Position numbers and translations under genes: made by a program. Source: Brevibacterium jeotgali (GTDB taxonomy: Bacteria; Actinomycetota; Actinomycetes; Actinomycetales; Brevibacteriaceae). Taken from it: a DNA stretch of 49,367 bases. Every line of letters begins with the position of its first letter. Position 1 is the first letter of the stretch. Of this stretch, positions 17,614 to 27,348 are shown in pieces. The notes under the pieces were generated by a model. It saw only the letters and a program-made list of their open reading frames with translations. It was not told where the DNA came from and did not search any database. The stretch covers positions 1-49,367 of the forward strand of contig NZ_FXZM01000017.1 of NCBI RefSeq assembly GCF_900169175.1, written 5' to 3'.

Positions 17614-18732
17614 TCAGCCCGCCAGGGCCTCGGCGACGTCGAGGTGGTCCATCCCGAACGCCTGGGCCACGGGAGCGTTCGTGAGGCGACCTGAGGCCGC
17701 GTTGAGTCCGCGGCCCAGCGCGGTGTCCGCCCCGAGCGCGTCCCTCCAGCCCTTGTCCGCGATGCGCCCGATGTACGGCAGCGTCGCGTTCGTCAGTGCC
17801 CGGGTCGCAGTGACTGGAGCGGCCCCGGGCATGTTCGCGACGCAGTAGTAGAGGGTGTCGTGCACGGCGAAGGTCGGGTCATCGTGCGTCGTGGGCCGCG
17901 ATCCCTCGAAGCAGCCGCCCTGGTCGATCGCGATGTCGACGAGCACGCTGCCGCGCCCCATGCCGGCGACCATGTCGTCCGTGACCAGTTTGGGCGCACG
18001 GCTGCCCGGGATGAGCACGGAGCCGATGACGAGGTCCGAGCGCTTCACGGACTCTGCGATGTCGAGGGGCGTCGACATCTTCGTCTGGAGGCGACCGTCG
18101 AAGACCTCGTCGAGATAGCGCAGGCGCGGCAGATTCACGTCGTAGATCTCGACGTGCGCACCCATGCCCACCGCCGCCCGCGCGGCGGAGGCGCCCGCGG
18201 CCCCGGCGCCGATGACCGTCACGTGGGCGCGGTCCACGCCGGGGACTCCCGGCAGCAGGACCCCGCGGCCGCCGGCCGGGCTCAGCAGGTGGTGGGCGCC
18301 CTCCTGGACGGACTGACGACCGGCGATCTCGCTCATCGGGGCGAGCAGGGGGAGTCCGCCGCCATCGGGCTGCACCGTCTCATACGCGATCGCGGTCGTT
18401 CCTGCGGACAGGATCGCCCGGGTGAGGGATTCGTCCGCGGCGAGGTGGAGGTAGGTGAAGAGGATCAGGTCGTCGCGGAGGTGGCCGTGCTCTTCGGGGA
18501 GCGGCTCCTTCACCTTCACGACCATGTCCGCCTGGGCCCAGACCGCCGCGGCGTCTTCGACGATGCGCGCACCGGCGCGGGCGTACGCGTCGTCGTCGAA
18601 GTGCGCGCCCAGTCCGGCTCCGGCCTGCACGATGACGTCGTGGCCGCGGCCCGCGAGGTCATGGACGCCGGCGGGCGTGAGCGCGACGCGGCGCTCGGCG
18701 CTCTTGATCTCCGTGGGAACGCTGATGCGCAT
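17614..18732 (-). CDS. ald: Alanine dehydrogenase
   Basis: 372 residues, the usual length. It converts L-alanine and NAD to pyruvate, ammonia and NADH, or the reverse. The substrate residues K75 and H96 ([10 protein letters not shown]) and the NAD motif [12 protein letters not shown] are present. The start ATG (18732) follows GGAGGACAGC. In mycobacteria ald is controlled by an Lrp-type regulator, AldR; no such gene is adjacent here. Upstream, at 18780-18803, AAAGGT and ACCTTT flank a GTGCGCAC palindrome, a candidate operator. Confidence 0.93.
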   Translation of the reverse strand: MRISVPTEIKSAERRVALTPAGVHDLAGRGHDVIVQAGAGLGAHFDDDAYARAGARIVEDAAAVWAQADMVVKVKEPLPEEHGHLRDDLILFTYLHLAADESLTRAILSAGTTAIAYETVQPDGGGLPLLAPMSEIAGRQSVQEGAHHLLSPAGGRGVLLPGVPGVDRAHVTVIGAGAAGASAARAAVGMGAHVEIYDVNLPRLRYLDEVFDGRLQTKMSTPLDIAESVKRSDLVIGSVLIPGSRAPKLVTDDMVAGMGRGSVLVDIAIDQGGCFEGSRPTTHDDPTFAVHDTLYYCVANMPGAAPVTATRALTNATLPYIGRIADKGWRDALGADTALGRGLNAASGRLTNAPVAQAFGMDHLDVAEALAG

Positions 18733-18853
18733 GGTGCTGTCCTCCATCGTCGGCTGTGACGCTTCGAGCGTAGACGTTGAAAGGTGTGCGCACCAAACCT
18801 TTTGTGCAGACCGGGCATGCTCCGACGGCCCGGACCGTGCCGGGCCGCGGCGG

Positions 18854-18859
18854 TAGGCT
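18854..18859 (+). promoter_or_regulatory. -10 hexamer ahead of the glnA2-glnE unit
   Basis: TAGGCT, giving a predicted start near 18866 and a leader of about 33 nt that carries GAGGAGG before the ATG at 18899. No clear -35 box. Confidence 0.4.
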
Positions 18860-18898
18860 GGATGCACGTTCCGCATGTCCATCAGTGAGGAGGCAGCC

Positions 18899-19093
18899 AT
18901 GGCCGACACCCCGACGTCCGAGCACTACTGGTTCAACACGAAGTCCGGTCAGGTCGAGAAGGGCCCGCAGAGCAGCTGGGAGAACCGGATGGGCCCCTAC
19001 GACACGGAAGCGGAGGCCCGCAGCGCTCTCGACACCGCCGCTTCCAGATCCGCCCAGTGGGAGCGCGAGGACGCGAAGTGGGAGGACGGCTGA
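18899..19093 (+). CDS. Small conserved actinobacterial protein (SPOR-like annotation)
   Basis: 64 residues, acidic and without membrane segments or signal peptide: MADTPTSEHYWFNTKSGQV, then WENRMGPYDTEAEARSALD. Short proteins of this kind, with a YWFNTxTGxVExG opening and an MGPYDT core, occur beside glnA2 in many actinobacteria and are labelled SPOR-domain-like by automatic pipelines; no function is established. The ribosome site GAGGAGG is six bases from the start. Its stop is five bases before glnA2, so it is the first gene of the unit. Confidence 0.8.
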   Translation: MADTPTSEHYWFNTKSGQVEKGPQSSWENRMGPYDTEAEARSALDTAASRSAQWEREDAKWEDG

Positions 19094-19097
19094 GCCG

Positions 19098-20444
19098 ATG
19101 GCGACGATGAGCAAGCAGCAGGACTTCGTCCTCAAGACCATCGAGGACCGTGATGTCCGCTTCATCCGGCTGTGGTTCCCCGACGTGCTGGGGCGGCTGA
19201 AGTCGGTCGCGATCGTGCCCGCGGAGCTCGAAGGGGCGTTCGGCGAGGGGATCGGATTCGACGGCTCGTCTGTCGAGGGCTTCTCACGGGTCTACGAGGC
19301 GGACATGGTCCTCAGGCCCGATCCGTCGACCTTCTCGCTGCTGCCGTGGCGGGGGGAGACCGACCCCACCGCACGCATGATCTGCGACATCCATTCGCCC
19401 GACGGCGGCCCCGCACCGGCGGATCCGCGGAACGTGCTCAAACGGAGTCTGGCGAAGGCCGCAGACGCGGGCTTCACGTTCTACGTCCACCCGGAGATCG
19501 AGTTCTACCTCTTCCAGTCCGGCGAACTGGGCGGTGCGGTCCCCGTCCCCGTCGACACTGCAGGGTACTTCGACCATGTGAACGGGGGGACGGCGAACGA
19601 TTTCCGCAGGGAGGCCGTGCAGACCCTCGAGGCCATGGGGATCAGTGTGGAGTTCTCCCACCACGAGGCGGGGCCCGGCCAGAACGAGATCGATCTGCGC
19701 TACGCGGACGCGCTGACGATGGCGGACAACATCATGACCTTCCGCGCGATGGTCAAAGAGGTCGCTGTGGAGCAGGGCGTGTACGCCTCCTTCATGCCGA
19801 AGCCCCTCGTCGGTGAACCCGGCAACGGGATGCACACCCATGTGTCGCTCTTCGAAGGGGAGACGAACGCCTTCTACGCGCCGGGAGCGGAGTATCAGCT
19901 GTCCTCGATCGGACGGCACTTCGTCGCCGGGCTGCTCCACTACGCGCCGGAGATCACCGCGGTGACGAACCAGTACGTGAACTCGTACAAGCGGCTGTGG
20001 ACGGGCCACGAGGCTCCCAGCTACATCTGCTGGGGGCACCGGAACCGCTCCGCGCTCATCCGGGTGCCGCAGTACAAATCCGGGAAGGCGTCGTCGGCAC
20101 GGGTCGAGTACCGCGGCCTCGACTCCGCAGCGAACCCCTACCTCGCATACGCCCTCATGCTGTCGGCCGGGCTCAAGGGTGTCGAGGACGAGCTCCCCCT
20201 CCCCGAAGAGGCGGAGGACAACGTCTGGAGGCTCACGGACGCGGAGCGCCGCGCACTGGGCATCCGCTCGCTGCCGCAGAGCCTCGACCACGCGATCTCC
20301 CTCATGGAGGACAGCGAGCTGGTGGCCACGACGCTCGGCGAGGAGGTGTTCGACTTCTTCCTCCGCAACAAGAGGCAGGAGTGGGCGAGCTACCGAGACC
20401 AGGTGACGCCCTTCGAGCTCGAGCGACTCTTCGGCTCACTGTGA
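19098..20444 (+). CDS. glnA2: Glutamine synthetase type I, GlnA2 paralogue
   Basis: 448 residues. It resembles glutamine synthetase, which makes glutamine from glutamate, ammonia and ATP: GIGFDGSSVEGF, HPEIEFYLF, GNGMHTHVSLF, NRSALIRVP and the flap region SARVEYRGLDSAANPYLAY are all there. The adenylylation tyrosine of GlnA1 (in NLYDLP-type motifs) is replaced: the matching place reads NVWRLT, with W377. GlnE, encoded next, therefore cannot modify it at that site. GlnA2-type enzymes are not the main ammonium-assimilating form. Start ATG 19098 (or 19107); stop overlaps the glnE start. Confidence 0.92.
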   Translation: MATMSKQQDFVLKTIEDRDVRFIRLWFPDVLGRLKSVAIVPAELEGAFGEGIGFDGSSVEGFSRVYEADMVLRPDPSTFSLLPWRGETDPTARMICDIHSPDGGPAPADPRNVLKRSLAKAADAGFTFYVHPEIEFYLFQSGELGGAVPVPVDTAGYFDHVNGGTANDFRREAVQTLEAMGISVEFSHHEAGPGQNEIDLRYADALTMADNIMTFRAMVKEVAVEQGVYASFMPKPLVGEPGNGMHTHVSLFEGETNAFYAPGAEYQLSSIGRHFVAGLLHYAPEITAVTNQYVNSYKRLWTGHEAPSYICWGHRNRSALIRVPQYKSGKASSARVEYRGLDSAANPYLAYALMLSAGLKGVEDELPLPEEAEDNVWRLTDAERRALGIRSLPQSLDHAISLMEDSELVATTLGEEVFDFFLRNKRQEWASYRDQVTPFELERLFGSL

Positions 20445-23400
20445 TCACGACCCGACGAGGGAGGAGCAGCGACCCGTCCCGGTCGCTCTCGCGCAGGCGC
20501 CCCAGCAGAGTGCGGCGGTTCCTCGGCGAAGTCGACGAGCAGCTGGGAACGTCGCTCGCCTCCGAGCCTGCTGTCAGAGAGCTCTTCTCGTCGGCTGTCG
20601 ATCCGGACGCTGCGGCGCTCGGGCTGCTGCGCGTCGTCGAATCCGCGGGCGCGGGCGGCGAAGAGGGGCTTCTCGACGCGCTGCGTGAGGAGTCCCGGTC
20701 CCCGTCCACCGGGCTCCTGCGGCGGATCGTGACCGTTGCCGGTGCCTCTGAGGCGCTCACCGACCACCTCGTGCGCCATCCGGCGTCCGCACTCGGGCTG
20801 CAGGGAGAGGGCACGCTGCTCCTCGACTCTCCCGGCGCGGGGGCCGAGGCTCTGCGCAACCTGCTGCTCCATGCCGTGGGCGCGGACTCCGACCGGGACG
20901 TCGCGTCCCCCGTCGCGACACGCACGGGGCAGGACGGTGTGGACGCGCTGCGCCGCGCCTATCGCGACGAAGTGCTGCGCCTGGTCGCCGACGACCTCGG
21001 ATCAGCCGACCCCGTGCAGGTCGTCGACGAGGTGTGCCGCGTACTGTCCGACCTGGCGGGTGCGGCGGTCGAGGCCGCACTGGCGATCGCGCGCGCGGAG
21101 CTCGATCCCGTCGCGCGGGTGCGGATGGCCGTCATCGCGATGGGCAAGTGCGGTGCACGCGAACTCAACTACGTGTCGGACGTGGACGTCGTCTACGTCC
21201 ATGCGCCGGGCGACGACTCTCCCGATGACGCGGTCGCACCGGACGACGACGGGGTGAAGACCGCGGAGGACATGGTTGCACGGATCACGGAGATCGTCGG
21301 AGCGGCGGGACAGGAGCCTGCGCTCTGGGAACTCGATGCCGCGCTGCGTCCGGAGGGCAAGTCGGGCAGGCTGCTGCGCACCGTCGACGAATTCGATGCC
21401 TACTACGTGGACGTCGCGGAATCGTGGGAGTTCCAAGCCCTCCTGAAGTCGCGTCACCTGGCGGGAGACGTGTACCTGGGCAGGGAATGGGCGGACAGGA
21501 TGCGACCTCACGTCTGGTCCGCCAGCCAGCGCGACGGGTTCGTCGAGGGCGTCCGTGCCATGCGGCGCCGGGTCGTCTCACTGGTGCCCACCCAGCAGGC
21601 GGATGCGCAGATCAAGCTGGGGCGGGGCGGCCTGCGGGACGTGGAGTTCTCCGCGCAGCTCCTCCAGCTGGTCCACGGAGGCGTGGACGAATCGATCCGC
21701 GTCCCGGCCACACTGCTGGCGCTGTCGCGGCTGGGCGAGCGCGGCTACATCGCACGGAGGGACGCGCGGGGTCTGGACGACTGCTACCGCTTCCTCCGGG
21801 TGATCGAGCACCGCCTCCAGATCCCGCGTCTCCTGCGCACCGCGGTGGTCCCGCAGCTGGAGGACCGCAGGAGGAGGCTCGCCCGCGCGGTGTACTCCAC
21901 GGGAGACCGGACCACCGCGCGCCTGGACCGGGCGCTGGCAGACGTCCGTCGCCGAGTGCGCTCCTTCCACGAGCAGATCTTCTACAGGCCCATCCTCGAC
22001 GCTGCGAGCTCGGACACCGTCCTCACCTCCCTCACCGCGGCTGACGCGCGCGATCGGCTGTCCGCGTTCGGCTACCGCGACCCGAAGGCCGCACTCACCC
22101 ATATCCAGGCGGCGACGTCGGGAGTGAGCCGTGCGGCGGTGATCCACCGACAGGTCCTGCCGGCGATGCTGGACTGGCTGGCAGAGGGAGTGAACCCTGA
22201 TGCCGGACTCCTGGCGTTCCGTCGTCTGGGCGAGAGCCTCCGGGATTCGAGCTGGTACCTGCGGCTGCTCCGCGATTCGGGAGCTGCCGTGCATTCGCTC
22301 GCCGCCGTGCTGTCCGCGTCCGCCTATGCCACGAACCTCCTGCAGCATGTGCCGAATGCCGTCGCATGGATCGATGACGATACCGCGCTGGCGCCGCGTG
22401 CGGGCGACACGATCGCCCGGGAAGCACGCACTCTGCTGTCGCGCCACGGTGCCCAGGCGCTGCGGCCCCTGCGCGCACTCCACGGCAGAGAGGTCCTGCG
22501 GACCGCGCTCACCGACGTGCTCGAGCAGCCGGGCGTGGACGCGACGGCTGCGGCGCTGTCGCGCAGCGCGGATGTCTACCTCGATGCACTGGTCTCCGCA
22601 CTCCGCCTGTCCATGGACGGCGATGACGTGCCGTCCTACGAGTTCGCGGTCATCGCGATGGGCCGCCTGGGCGGGGCTGAGATCGGATACTTCTCCGACG
22701 CCGATGTGATGTTCGCGTACCGGCCCGTCGGCGAGGCCTCGGCAGCCGGCGCCGCACCTCTCACGCCCGAGGCCTCATCGACGCTCGCCGCGCATGTGAA
22801 GCGACTGGCCCTCGCCCTGACGAAGGAGGCGTCCCGGCCGGACGCACTGCCCGGCATCGTGGTCGATTCGGACCTGCGGCCAGAGGGCCGCTCGGGACCT
22901 CTTGTCCGCAGCCTCGAGTCGTACGGCTCGTACTACGCGAAGTGGTCAGAGCCGTGGGAGGCCCAGGCGCTGCTGCGTGCACGTCCCGTCGCCGGGGACG
23001 CAGCTCTCTGCGACGAGTTCGTGACCCTGATCGACGAACTGCGGTACCCGGAGTCCGTGCCGGACCGTTCAGTGCGGCAGATGCGGAAGCTCAAAGCGAG
23101 GATGGAGGCGGAGAGGCTGCCGCGCGGTGCCGACCGCAGCACGCACCTCAAGCTGGGCCGGGGAAGCCTGAGCGACGTGGAGTGGACGGTGCAGCTCCTT
23201 CAGCTCACTCATGCGCACAGAGTGCCTGCGCTGCGGACGACGTCGACGCTGCCGGCACTCGCAGCGGCCGTCGATGCCGACCTGATCGACGAGTCTGATG
23301 CGGCGGTGCTGCGTGAGGCGTGGCTGCTGGCATCCGGTCTGCGCTCCGCTGCGATGCTGTTCCGCGGCCGCACAGCGGCGTCGCTCCCGGCGGACCTCTT

Positions 23401-23572
23401 CGAGCTCGAGGCCTGTGCCCGCCTGCTCGGATATCCCGCAGGGCAGAGCAGAGAACTCGCCGAGGACTACCGCAGTGCCACGCGCCGCGCCCGTCGCGTG
23501 GTCGAGAGGCTCTTCTTCGGCTTCGACGACACCGCGGACGCCGACGACCCGTGGGCGGGCCGGCACGACTGA
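20441..23572 (+). CDS. glnE: Bifunctional glutamine synthetase adenylyltransferase/deadenylase
   Basis: 1043 residues, the size of actinobacterial GlnE. It adds AMP to, and removes it from, glutamine synthetase to turn the enzyme down or up. Two nucleotidyltransferase domains are seen: the first with NYVSDVDVVYV (D247, D249; removal), the second with GYFSDADVMFAY (D753, D755; addition), each followed by a helical region with KLGRGGLRDVEF or KLGRGSLSDVEW. The start is GTG 20441, whose last two bases are part of the glnA2 stop (GTGA), implying translational coupling. The likely target is GlnA at 25172, which has the tyrosine, not the adjacent GlnA2. Confidence 0.95.
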   Translation: MITTRRGRSSDPSRSLSRRRPSRVRRFLGEVDEQLGTSLASEPAVRELFSSAVDPDAAALGLLRVVESAGAGGEEGLLDALREESRSPSTGLLRRIVTVAGASEALTDHLVRHPASALGLQGEGTLLLDSPGAGAEALRNLLLHAVGADSDRDVASPVATRTGQDGVDALRRAYRDEVLRLVADDLGSADPVQVVDEVCRVLSDLAGAAVEAALAIARAELDPVARVRMAVIAMGKCGARELNYVSDVDVVYVHAPGDDSPDDAVAPDDDGVKTAEDMVARITEIVGAAGQEPALWELDAALRPEGKSGRLLRTVDEFDAYYVDVAESWEFQALLKSRHLAGDVYLGREWADRMRPHVWSASQRDGFVEGVRAMRRRVVSLVPTQQADAQIKLGRGGLRDVEFSAQLLQLVHGGVDESIRVPATLLALSRLGERGYIARRDARGLDDCYRFLRVIEHRLQIPRLLRTAVVPQLEDRRRRLARAVYSTGDRTTARLDRALADVRRRVRSFHEQIFYRPILDAASSDTVLTSLTAADARDRLSAFGYRDPKAALTHIQAATSGVSRAAVIHRQVLPAMLDWLAEGVNPDAGLLAFRRLGESLRDSSWYLRLLRDSGAAVHSLAAVLSASAYATNLLQHVPNAVAWIDDDTALAPRAGDTIAREARTLLSRHGAQALRPLRALHGREVLRTALTDVLEQPGVDATAAALSRSADVYLDALVSALRLSMDGDDVPSYEFAVIAMGRLGGAEIGYFSDADVMFAYRPVGEASAAGAAPLTPEASSTLAAHVKRLALALTKEASRPDALPGIVVDSDLRPEGRSGPLVRSLESYGSYYAKWSEPWEAQALLRARPVAGDAALCDEFVTLIDELRYPESVPDRSVRQMRKLKARMEAERLPRGADRSTHLKLGRGSLSDVEWTVQLLQLTHAHRVPALRTTSTLPALAAAVDADLIDESDAAVLREAWLLASGLRSAAMLFRGRTAASLPADLFELEACARLLGYPAGQSRELAEDYRSATRRARRVVERLFFGFDDTADADDPWAGRHD

Positions 23573-23597
23573 GCGGCCGCTGGGGCGATGCGGGCGC

Positions 23598-25061
23598 CTA
23601 CGCGAAGTCGAGGTCGAGCAGCGCGTTCTCGACGACTTCGGGCAGGGCCGGATGGATCCAGTACTGGCCGTGAGCGACCTCGTCCGCACGCTGGCCGAAC
23701 GCCATCGCCTGGATGAGCGGCTGGATGATCATCGATGCCTCCGGGCCCATCACGTGCGCACCGAGGATGCGCCGGGTGCCCTTGTCCGCGATGACCTTCG
23801 CGAACCCGGTCCGATCCTCCAGGGCCCACCCGTACGCAACCCCGGCATAGTCGCGGCGTCCCACGGTGACGACGGCGCCCGAGGCCCGGGCCTCCTCCTC
23901 CGTCATCCCGACGGTGGCGATCTGGGGACGGGTGAAGACGGCGGCCGGTACGGCGTGGTGCCGTACGGCCGCGAGGTCGGCTTCCTGGGCGCCGCCCGGT
24001 GTCCCGGCAGCGATGTCGACGAGCACGTTGCGCTGGACGACATCGGCCTCATGGTTCGCGACGTGCTTGAGCTGGTAGGGAGAGCAGACGTCGCCCAATG
24101 CGAACACGCCCGGCAGAGGATCGCCGCCGCTGAGGACGCGCTGGTGGGCGTCGACCGAGAGCCTGCCGTCCGGGTGCACATCGAGGCCTGCGGCCACAGG
24201 GTCGAGGCCGGCAGCGTTCGGATCGCGCCCCACAGCGAGGAGGAGGCGCTCGACGACGATCGGATCAGGGACCTCGGCGTCTGGGACGCGGCCCGTGGAC
24301 GCGAAGGTGACCCGGACCCGCCCGTCGTCCGTGAGCGCCGCCTCGGAGGCCTCGATGCCGAATCGGATGTCGTTCTCCGCGGCGAATGCGGCCGTGTAGG
24401 CGGCCGAGACCTCTGTGTCCAGGTATCCGAGCATGCTGTCCCCGCGCACGGCCACCATGGTGTCTGCGCCGATCGAGGTGAAGATGTGGGCGAACTCGGC
24501 GGCGATGTATCCGGAGCCCAGGATGAGGACGGAGTCGGGGCGTTCGTCGACTCGCATGATCGACCGGGATGTGTGGATCGGTGAGCCCGGTGCGTCGACC
24601 ATCGAGGGATCGAGGCCGGGGATGTCCGGTACGACGGGATGCGCGCCCGCTGCGATGACGATCCGGTCCGCCGTGATCTCAGAGCCGCCGTCACCCACGA
24701 GTGAGTGCGTGCCGGTGAAGCGCAGGTGCTCCGTCAGCACGGTCGTGTTGTCGAGCTGCTCGCTGCGGTAGTGCCGCCCGGCCGCCTCGATCTCGTCGAT
24801 CCGTGCGAAGACGCGATCGCGGATCGACGGCCAGTCCGCGGACCTGAAGTCGGTCTGCAGTCCGAGGTCCTCGGAGTCGGTGGCCTGCCGCGCGACGTCT
24901 GCGACGTGGACATACATCTTCGTCGGGATGCATCCGGCGTTCAGACAGGTGCCGCCGAACAGGGACGGCTCCGCGATCGCGACCCGCAGGTTCGCGAAGC
25001 GGTCGTCGAGGATGGAGTTCCCTGAGCCGGTGCCGATGACGAGCACGTCGAAATGAGTCAT
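23598..25061 (-). CDS. mtr: Mycothione reductase
   Basis: 487 residues, a flavoprotein disulfide reductase that restores mycothiol, the main low-molecular-weight thiol of actinobacteria, using NADPH. The redox pair is C39 and C44 in GGTCLNAGCIPTKM, a second dinucleotide motif is LILGSGYIAAEF, and the catalytic His-Glu lies in QYWIHPALPEVVENALL, the end typical of mycothione reductase rather than of lipoamide or glutathione reductase. It is convergent with glnE (25 bases between stops) and lies downstream of glnA on the same strand. A TAGACT hexamer six bases before the ATG indicates a leaderless start. Confidence 0.92.
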   Translation of the reverse strand: MTHFDVLVIGTGSGNSILDDRFANLRVAIAEPSLFGGTCLNAGCIPTKMYVHVADVARQATDSEDLGLQTDFRSADWPSIRDRVFARIDEIEAAGRHYRSEQLDNTTVLTEHLRFTGTHSLVGDGGSEITADRIVIAAGAHPVVPDIPGLDPSMVDAPGSPIHTSRSIMRVDERPDSVLILGSGYIAAEFAHIFTSIGADTMVAVRGDSMLGYLDTEVSAAYTAAFAAENDIRFGIEASEAALTDDGRVRVTFASTGRVPDAEVPDPIVVERLLLAVGRDPNAAGLDPVAAGLDVHPDGRLSVDAHQRVLSGGDPLPGVFALGDVCSPYQLKHVANHEADVVQRNVLVDIAAGTPGGAQEADLAAVRHHAVPAAVFTRPQIATVGMTEEEARASGAVVTVGRRDYAGVAYGWALEDRTGFAKVIADKGTRRILGAHVMGPEASMIIQPLIQAMAFGQRADEVAHGQYWIHPALPEVVENALLDLDFA

Positions 25062-25067
25062 GCGGGC

Positions 25068-25073
25068 AGTCTA
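25068..25073 (-). promoter_or_regulatory. -10 hexamer of mtr, touching the glnA terminator
   Basis: TAGACT on the minus strand, six bases before the ATG at 25061 (leaderless). Any -35 contact would fall inside the terminator hairpin of glnA at 25074-25106; the sequence there (CCGCC) does not resemble a -35 box. Confidence 0.5.
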
Positions 25074-25106
25074 CTGAGGGGCCCCGCCATCGGCGGGGCC
25101 CCTCAG
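25074..25106 (-). terminator. Terminator of glnA
   Basis: CTGAGGGGCCCCGCC and its exact complement form a 15-bp stem around a 3-base loop, 65 bases past the glnA stop and immediately ahead of the mtr promoter. Confidence 0.8.
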
Positions 25107-25171
25107 AGTGTGGACGGGACGTCGGCCGGGTCCCGTGGGGCGGGGTCTGCGGACAGACGCCGCCCACAGCA

Positions 25172-26596
25172 TCAGAGCGAGTAGTAGAGCTCGAACTCCG
25201 TCGGCGTCGGACGGAGGCGAGCCACCTCGATCTCCTCTTCTCGCTTGTAGCGGATCCAGGTCTCGATGAGGTCCTCGGTGAAGACGTCGCCTGCCGTGAG
25301 GAAGTCGGTGTCCTGCTCGAGTGCGAGGAGTGATTCGTCGAGCGATCCGGGGATGGTCTCGATACCCTCCAGCTCCTCCGGCGGGAGCTCGTAGAGGTCC
25401 TTGTCGATGGGGTCCGGCGGCTCGATGCGGTTCTTGATCCCGTCCAGGCCGGCCATGAGCTGCGCGGCGAACGCGAGGTACGGGTTCGACGACGGGTCAG
25501 GCACGCGGAACTCGAGGCGCTTGGCCTTGGGCGAGGAGCCTGTGACCGGGATGCGGATCGCAGCCGAGCGGTTGCCGGACGAATACACCAGGTTCACCGG
25601 TGCCTCGTATCCCGGGACGAGCCGGCGGTAGGAGTTGATCGTCGGGTTCGTGAAGGCGAGGACGGCACCGGCATGCTCGATGAGGCCGCCGACGTACCAG
25701 CGTGCCAGGTCGGACAGGCCCGCGTAGCCGTTCTCGTCGTAGAACAGCGGCTTGCCGTCCTTCCAGAGGGACTGGTGGCAGTGCATGCCGGAGCCGTTGT
25801 CGTCGAACATCGGCTTGGGCATGAACGTCGCGGACTTGCCGTTCTCCGTTGCGACGTTCTTCACGATGTACTTGAAGTCCAGGAGCTGGTCCGCCGCGTG
25901 CTTGAGCGAGTCGAACTTGTAGTTGATCTCCTGCTGGCCGGCGGTGCCGACCTCGTGGTGCGCACGTTCGACGCTGAAGCCGATCTTCGCGAGGGTCAGC
26001 GAGATCTCATCGCGGATGTCTGCGAAGTGGTCCTGCGGCGACACCGGGAAGTAGCCGCCCTTCATGGGCGTCTTGTAGCCGAGGTTGCCGCCGGGCTCGT
26101 CCGCGCCCGTGTTCCACGCAGCCTCGACCGAATCGATCTGGTAGAAGCTGTGGCCCGGAGTCGTCTGGTAGCGGATGTCGTCGAAGAGGTAGAACTCCGC
26201 CTCCGCTCCGAAGAACACGGTGTCCGCGATGCCGGTGCTCTTGAGGTAGGCCTCTGCCTTCTCCGCGACCTGGCGGGGGTCCCGCGAGTACGGTTCGTCC
26301 GTGAAGGGGTCGACGATCGAGTGGGTGATGACCAGTGTCTTCGCTGCCCGGAACGGATCGACGTAGGCCGAGCTCACGTCCGCGAGCAGTTTCATGTCCG
26401 ACTCGTGGATCCCGCGGAAGCCGCGGATCGACGAGCCGTCGAACAGCAGGCCCTCGGTGATCTCGTCTTCGCCGTACGCCTCCGCTGGAAGGTTGAAGTG
26501 CTGGACGACGCCCGGCAGGTCGCAGAAGCGGATGTCGACGAACTGGACCTCCTCCTTCTGGACGAATTCGATGAGCTCCTGTGCTGTCGTGAACAC
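25172..26596 (-). CDS. glnA: Glutamine synthetase type I (main, adenylylated form)
   Basis: 474 residues, the length of the primary GlnA. Motifs: [11 protein letters not shown], the glutamate and metal residues in [21 protein letters not shown], and the substrate-binding NRSAAIRIP. The adenylylation tyrosine is present: Y402 in DLYELPPEE, so GlnE can regulate this enzyme. The C-terminus ends FELYYSL as in relatives. The start is GTG at 26596, seven bases after AGGAG; a GTG two codons upstream sits too close to the ribosome site. It is the ammonium-assimilation enzyme of the window, opposite to glnA2-glnE. Confidence 0.95.
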   Translation of the reverse strand: MFTTAQELIEFVQKEEVQFVDIRFCDLPGVVQHFNLPAEAYGEDEITEGLLFDGSSIRGFRGIHESDMKLLADVSSAYVDPFRAAKTLVITHSIVDPFTDEPYSRDPRQVAEKAEAYLKSTGIADTVFFGAEAEFYLFDDIRYQTTPGHSFYQIDSVEAAWNTGADEPGGNLGYKTPMKGGYFPVSPQDHFADIRDEISLTLAKIGFSVERAHHEVGTAGQQEINYKFDSLKHAADQLLDFKYIVKNVATENGKSATFMPKPMFDDNGSGMHCHQSLWKDGKPLFYDENGYAGLSDLARWYVGGLIEHAGAVLAFTNPTINSYRRLVPGYEAPVNLVYSSGNRSAAIRIPVTGSSPKAKRLEFRVPDPSSNPYLAFAAQLMAGLDGIKNRIEPPDPIDKDLYELPPEELEGIETIPGSLDESLLALEQDTDFLTAGDVFTEDLIETWIRYKREEEIEVARLRPTPTEFELYYSL

Positions 26597-26685
26597 GCGC
26601 ACTCTCCTGCTTTCGATTGTGTGTCGGTGAGTCCGGGCGCCGCACCACCATGTCGCCACAGGGTCCGGACGTCCGATCCGCACTT

Positions 26686-26691
26686 ATTCTA
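26686..26691 (-). promoter_or_regulatory. -10 hexamer of glnA
   Basis: TAGAAT on the minus strand, a near-ideal -10; predicted start near 26679 and a leader of about 83 nt. No -35 consensus at the usual distance, so an activator such as a GlnR-type regulator may be needed; I did not find a clear GlnR box. Confidence 0.5.
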
Positions 26692-26803
26692 TCGACCTGG
26701 GGTGCCTCCCTCGCCACCCGATTGTTCCGCGCGTGTTCACGAGGACCATCGTGACCCGCACGGAGGGCGTCCGAGCCCGGCGCAGGGGGACAGGCGCATC
26801 GAC

Positions 26804-26809
26804 TAGCCT
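26804..26809 (+). promoter_or_regulatory. -10 hexamer of the RDD gene
   Basis: TAGCCT followed by seven bases and the ATG at 26817, consistent with a leaderless transcript. Confidence 0.4.
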
Positions 26810-26816
26810 GGTGGGC

Positions 26817-27299
26817 ATGGTCGCAGAGGGTGAAGACGGATCGCGCAGGTCCGATTGGCTGACGGGTCCGACACTGCCGGAGGGGTCGTGGCCGGGCGCG
26901 CGGCTGGGTCTTCCGCCCGAAGGCCCGGGCGCGGTCGCCTCGATGCTGCGAAGAGTCGGCGGCATCGTGATCGACTGGGTCCTCGCCATCATCATCGCGA
27001 ACCTCATCTTCGACGTCGACCTCCTCGTGATGAACATCGCGATCCACTCCATCTTCGCGGTGCTGTACCTCCTGAGCGTGTGGCTCATGGGACGCACACC
27101 CGGCCACCTCGCGGTGGGGATCGGAGTGGTGGACATCGAGACGCGGGGGACACTGGCCTCGACCGGGCCGATCGGTCTGCTTCGAGGCCTCCTCCGCACT
27201 CTGCTCGTCTGCATCGTCCTCCCCGTCGTCATCACAGATCCCGACGGCCGCGGACTGCATGATCAGGCGACGCGCACCGTCGTCGTGCGCACGCGATGA
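26817..27299 (+). CDS. RDD-family membrane protein
   Basis: 160 residues. After a charged N-terminus come membrane segments at about 47-62, 64-85 and 123-137, with an Arg-Arg...Asp pattern (MLRRVGGIVIDWVL), RTPGHLAVGIGVVD and the closing GRGLHDQATRTVVV, all features of RDD proteins. Some members act as ion or sodium/proton carriers, but most have no known role. The family is often found between glnA and the lipoate genes in actinobacteria, as here. The start ATG 26817 is preceded by GGTGGG and a -10-like hexamer. Confidence 0.8.
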   Translation: MVAEGEDGSRRSDWLTGPTLPEGSWPGARLGLPPEGPGAVASMLRRVGGIVIDWVLAIIIANLIFDVDLLVMNIAIHSIFAVLYLLSVWLMGRTPGHLAVGIGVVDIETRGTLASTGPIGLLRGLLRTLLVCIVLPVVITDPDGRGLHDQATRTVVVRTR

Positions 27300-27348
27300 T
27301 CGACTCGTCGGGGCTGTGCGCCTCGTCGTGGTCGCTCCGTTCCGACGG

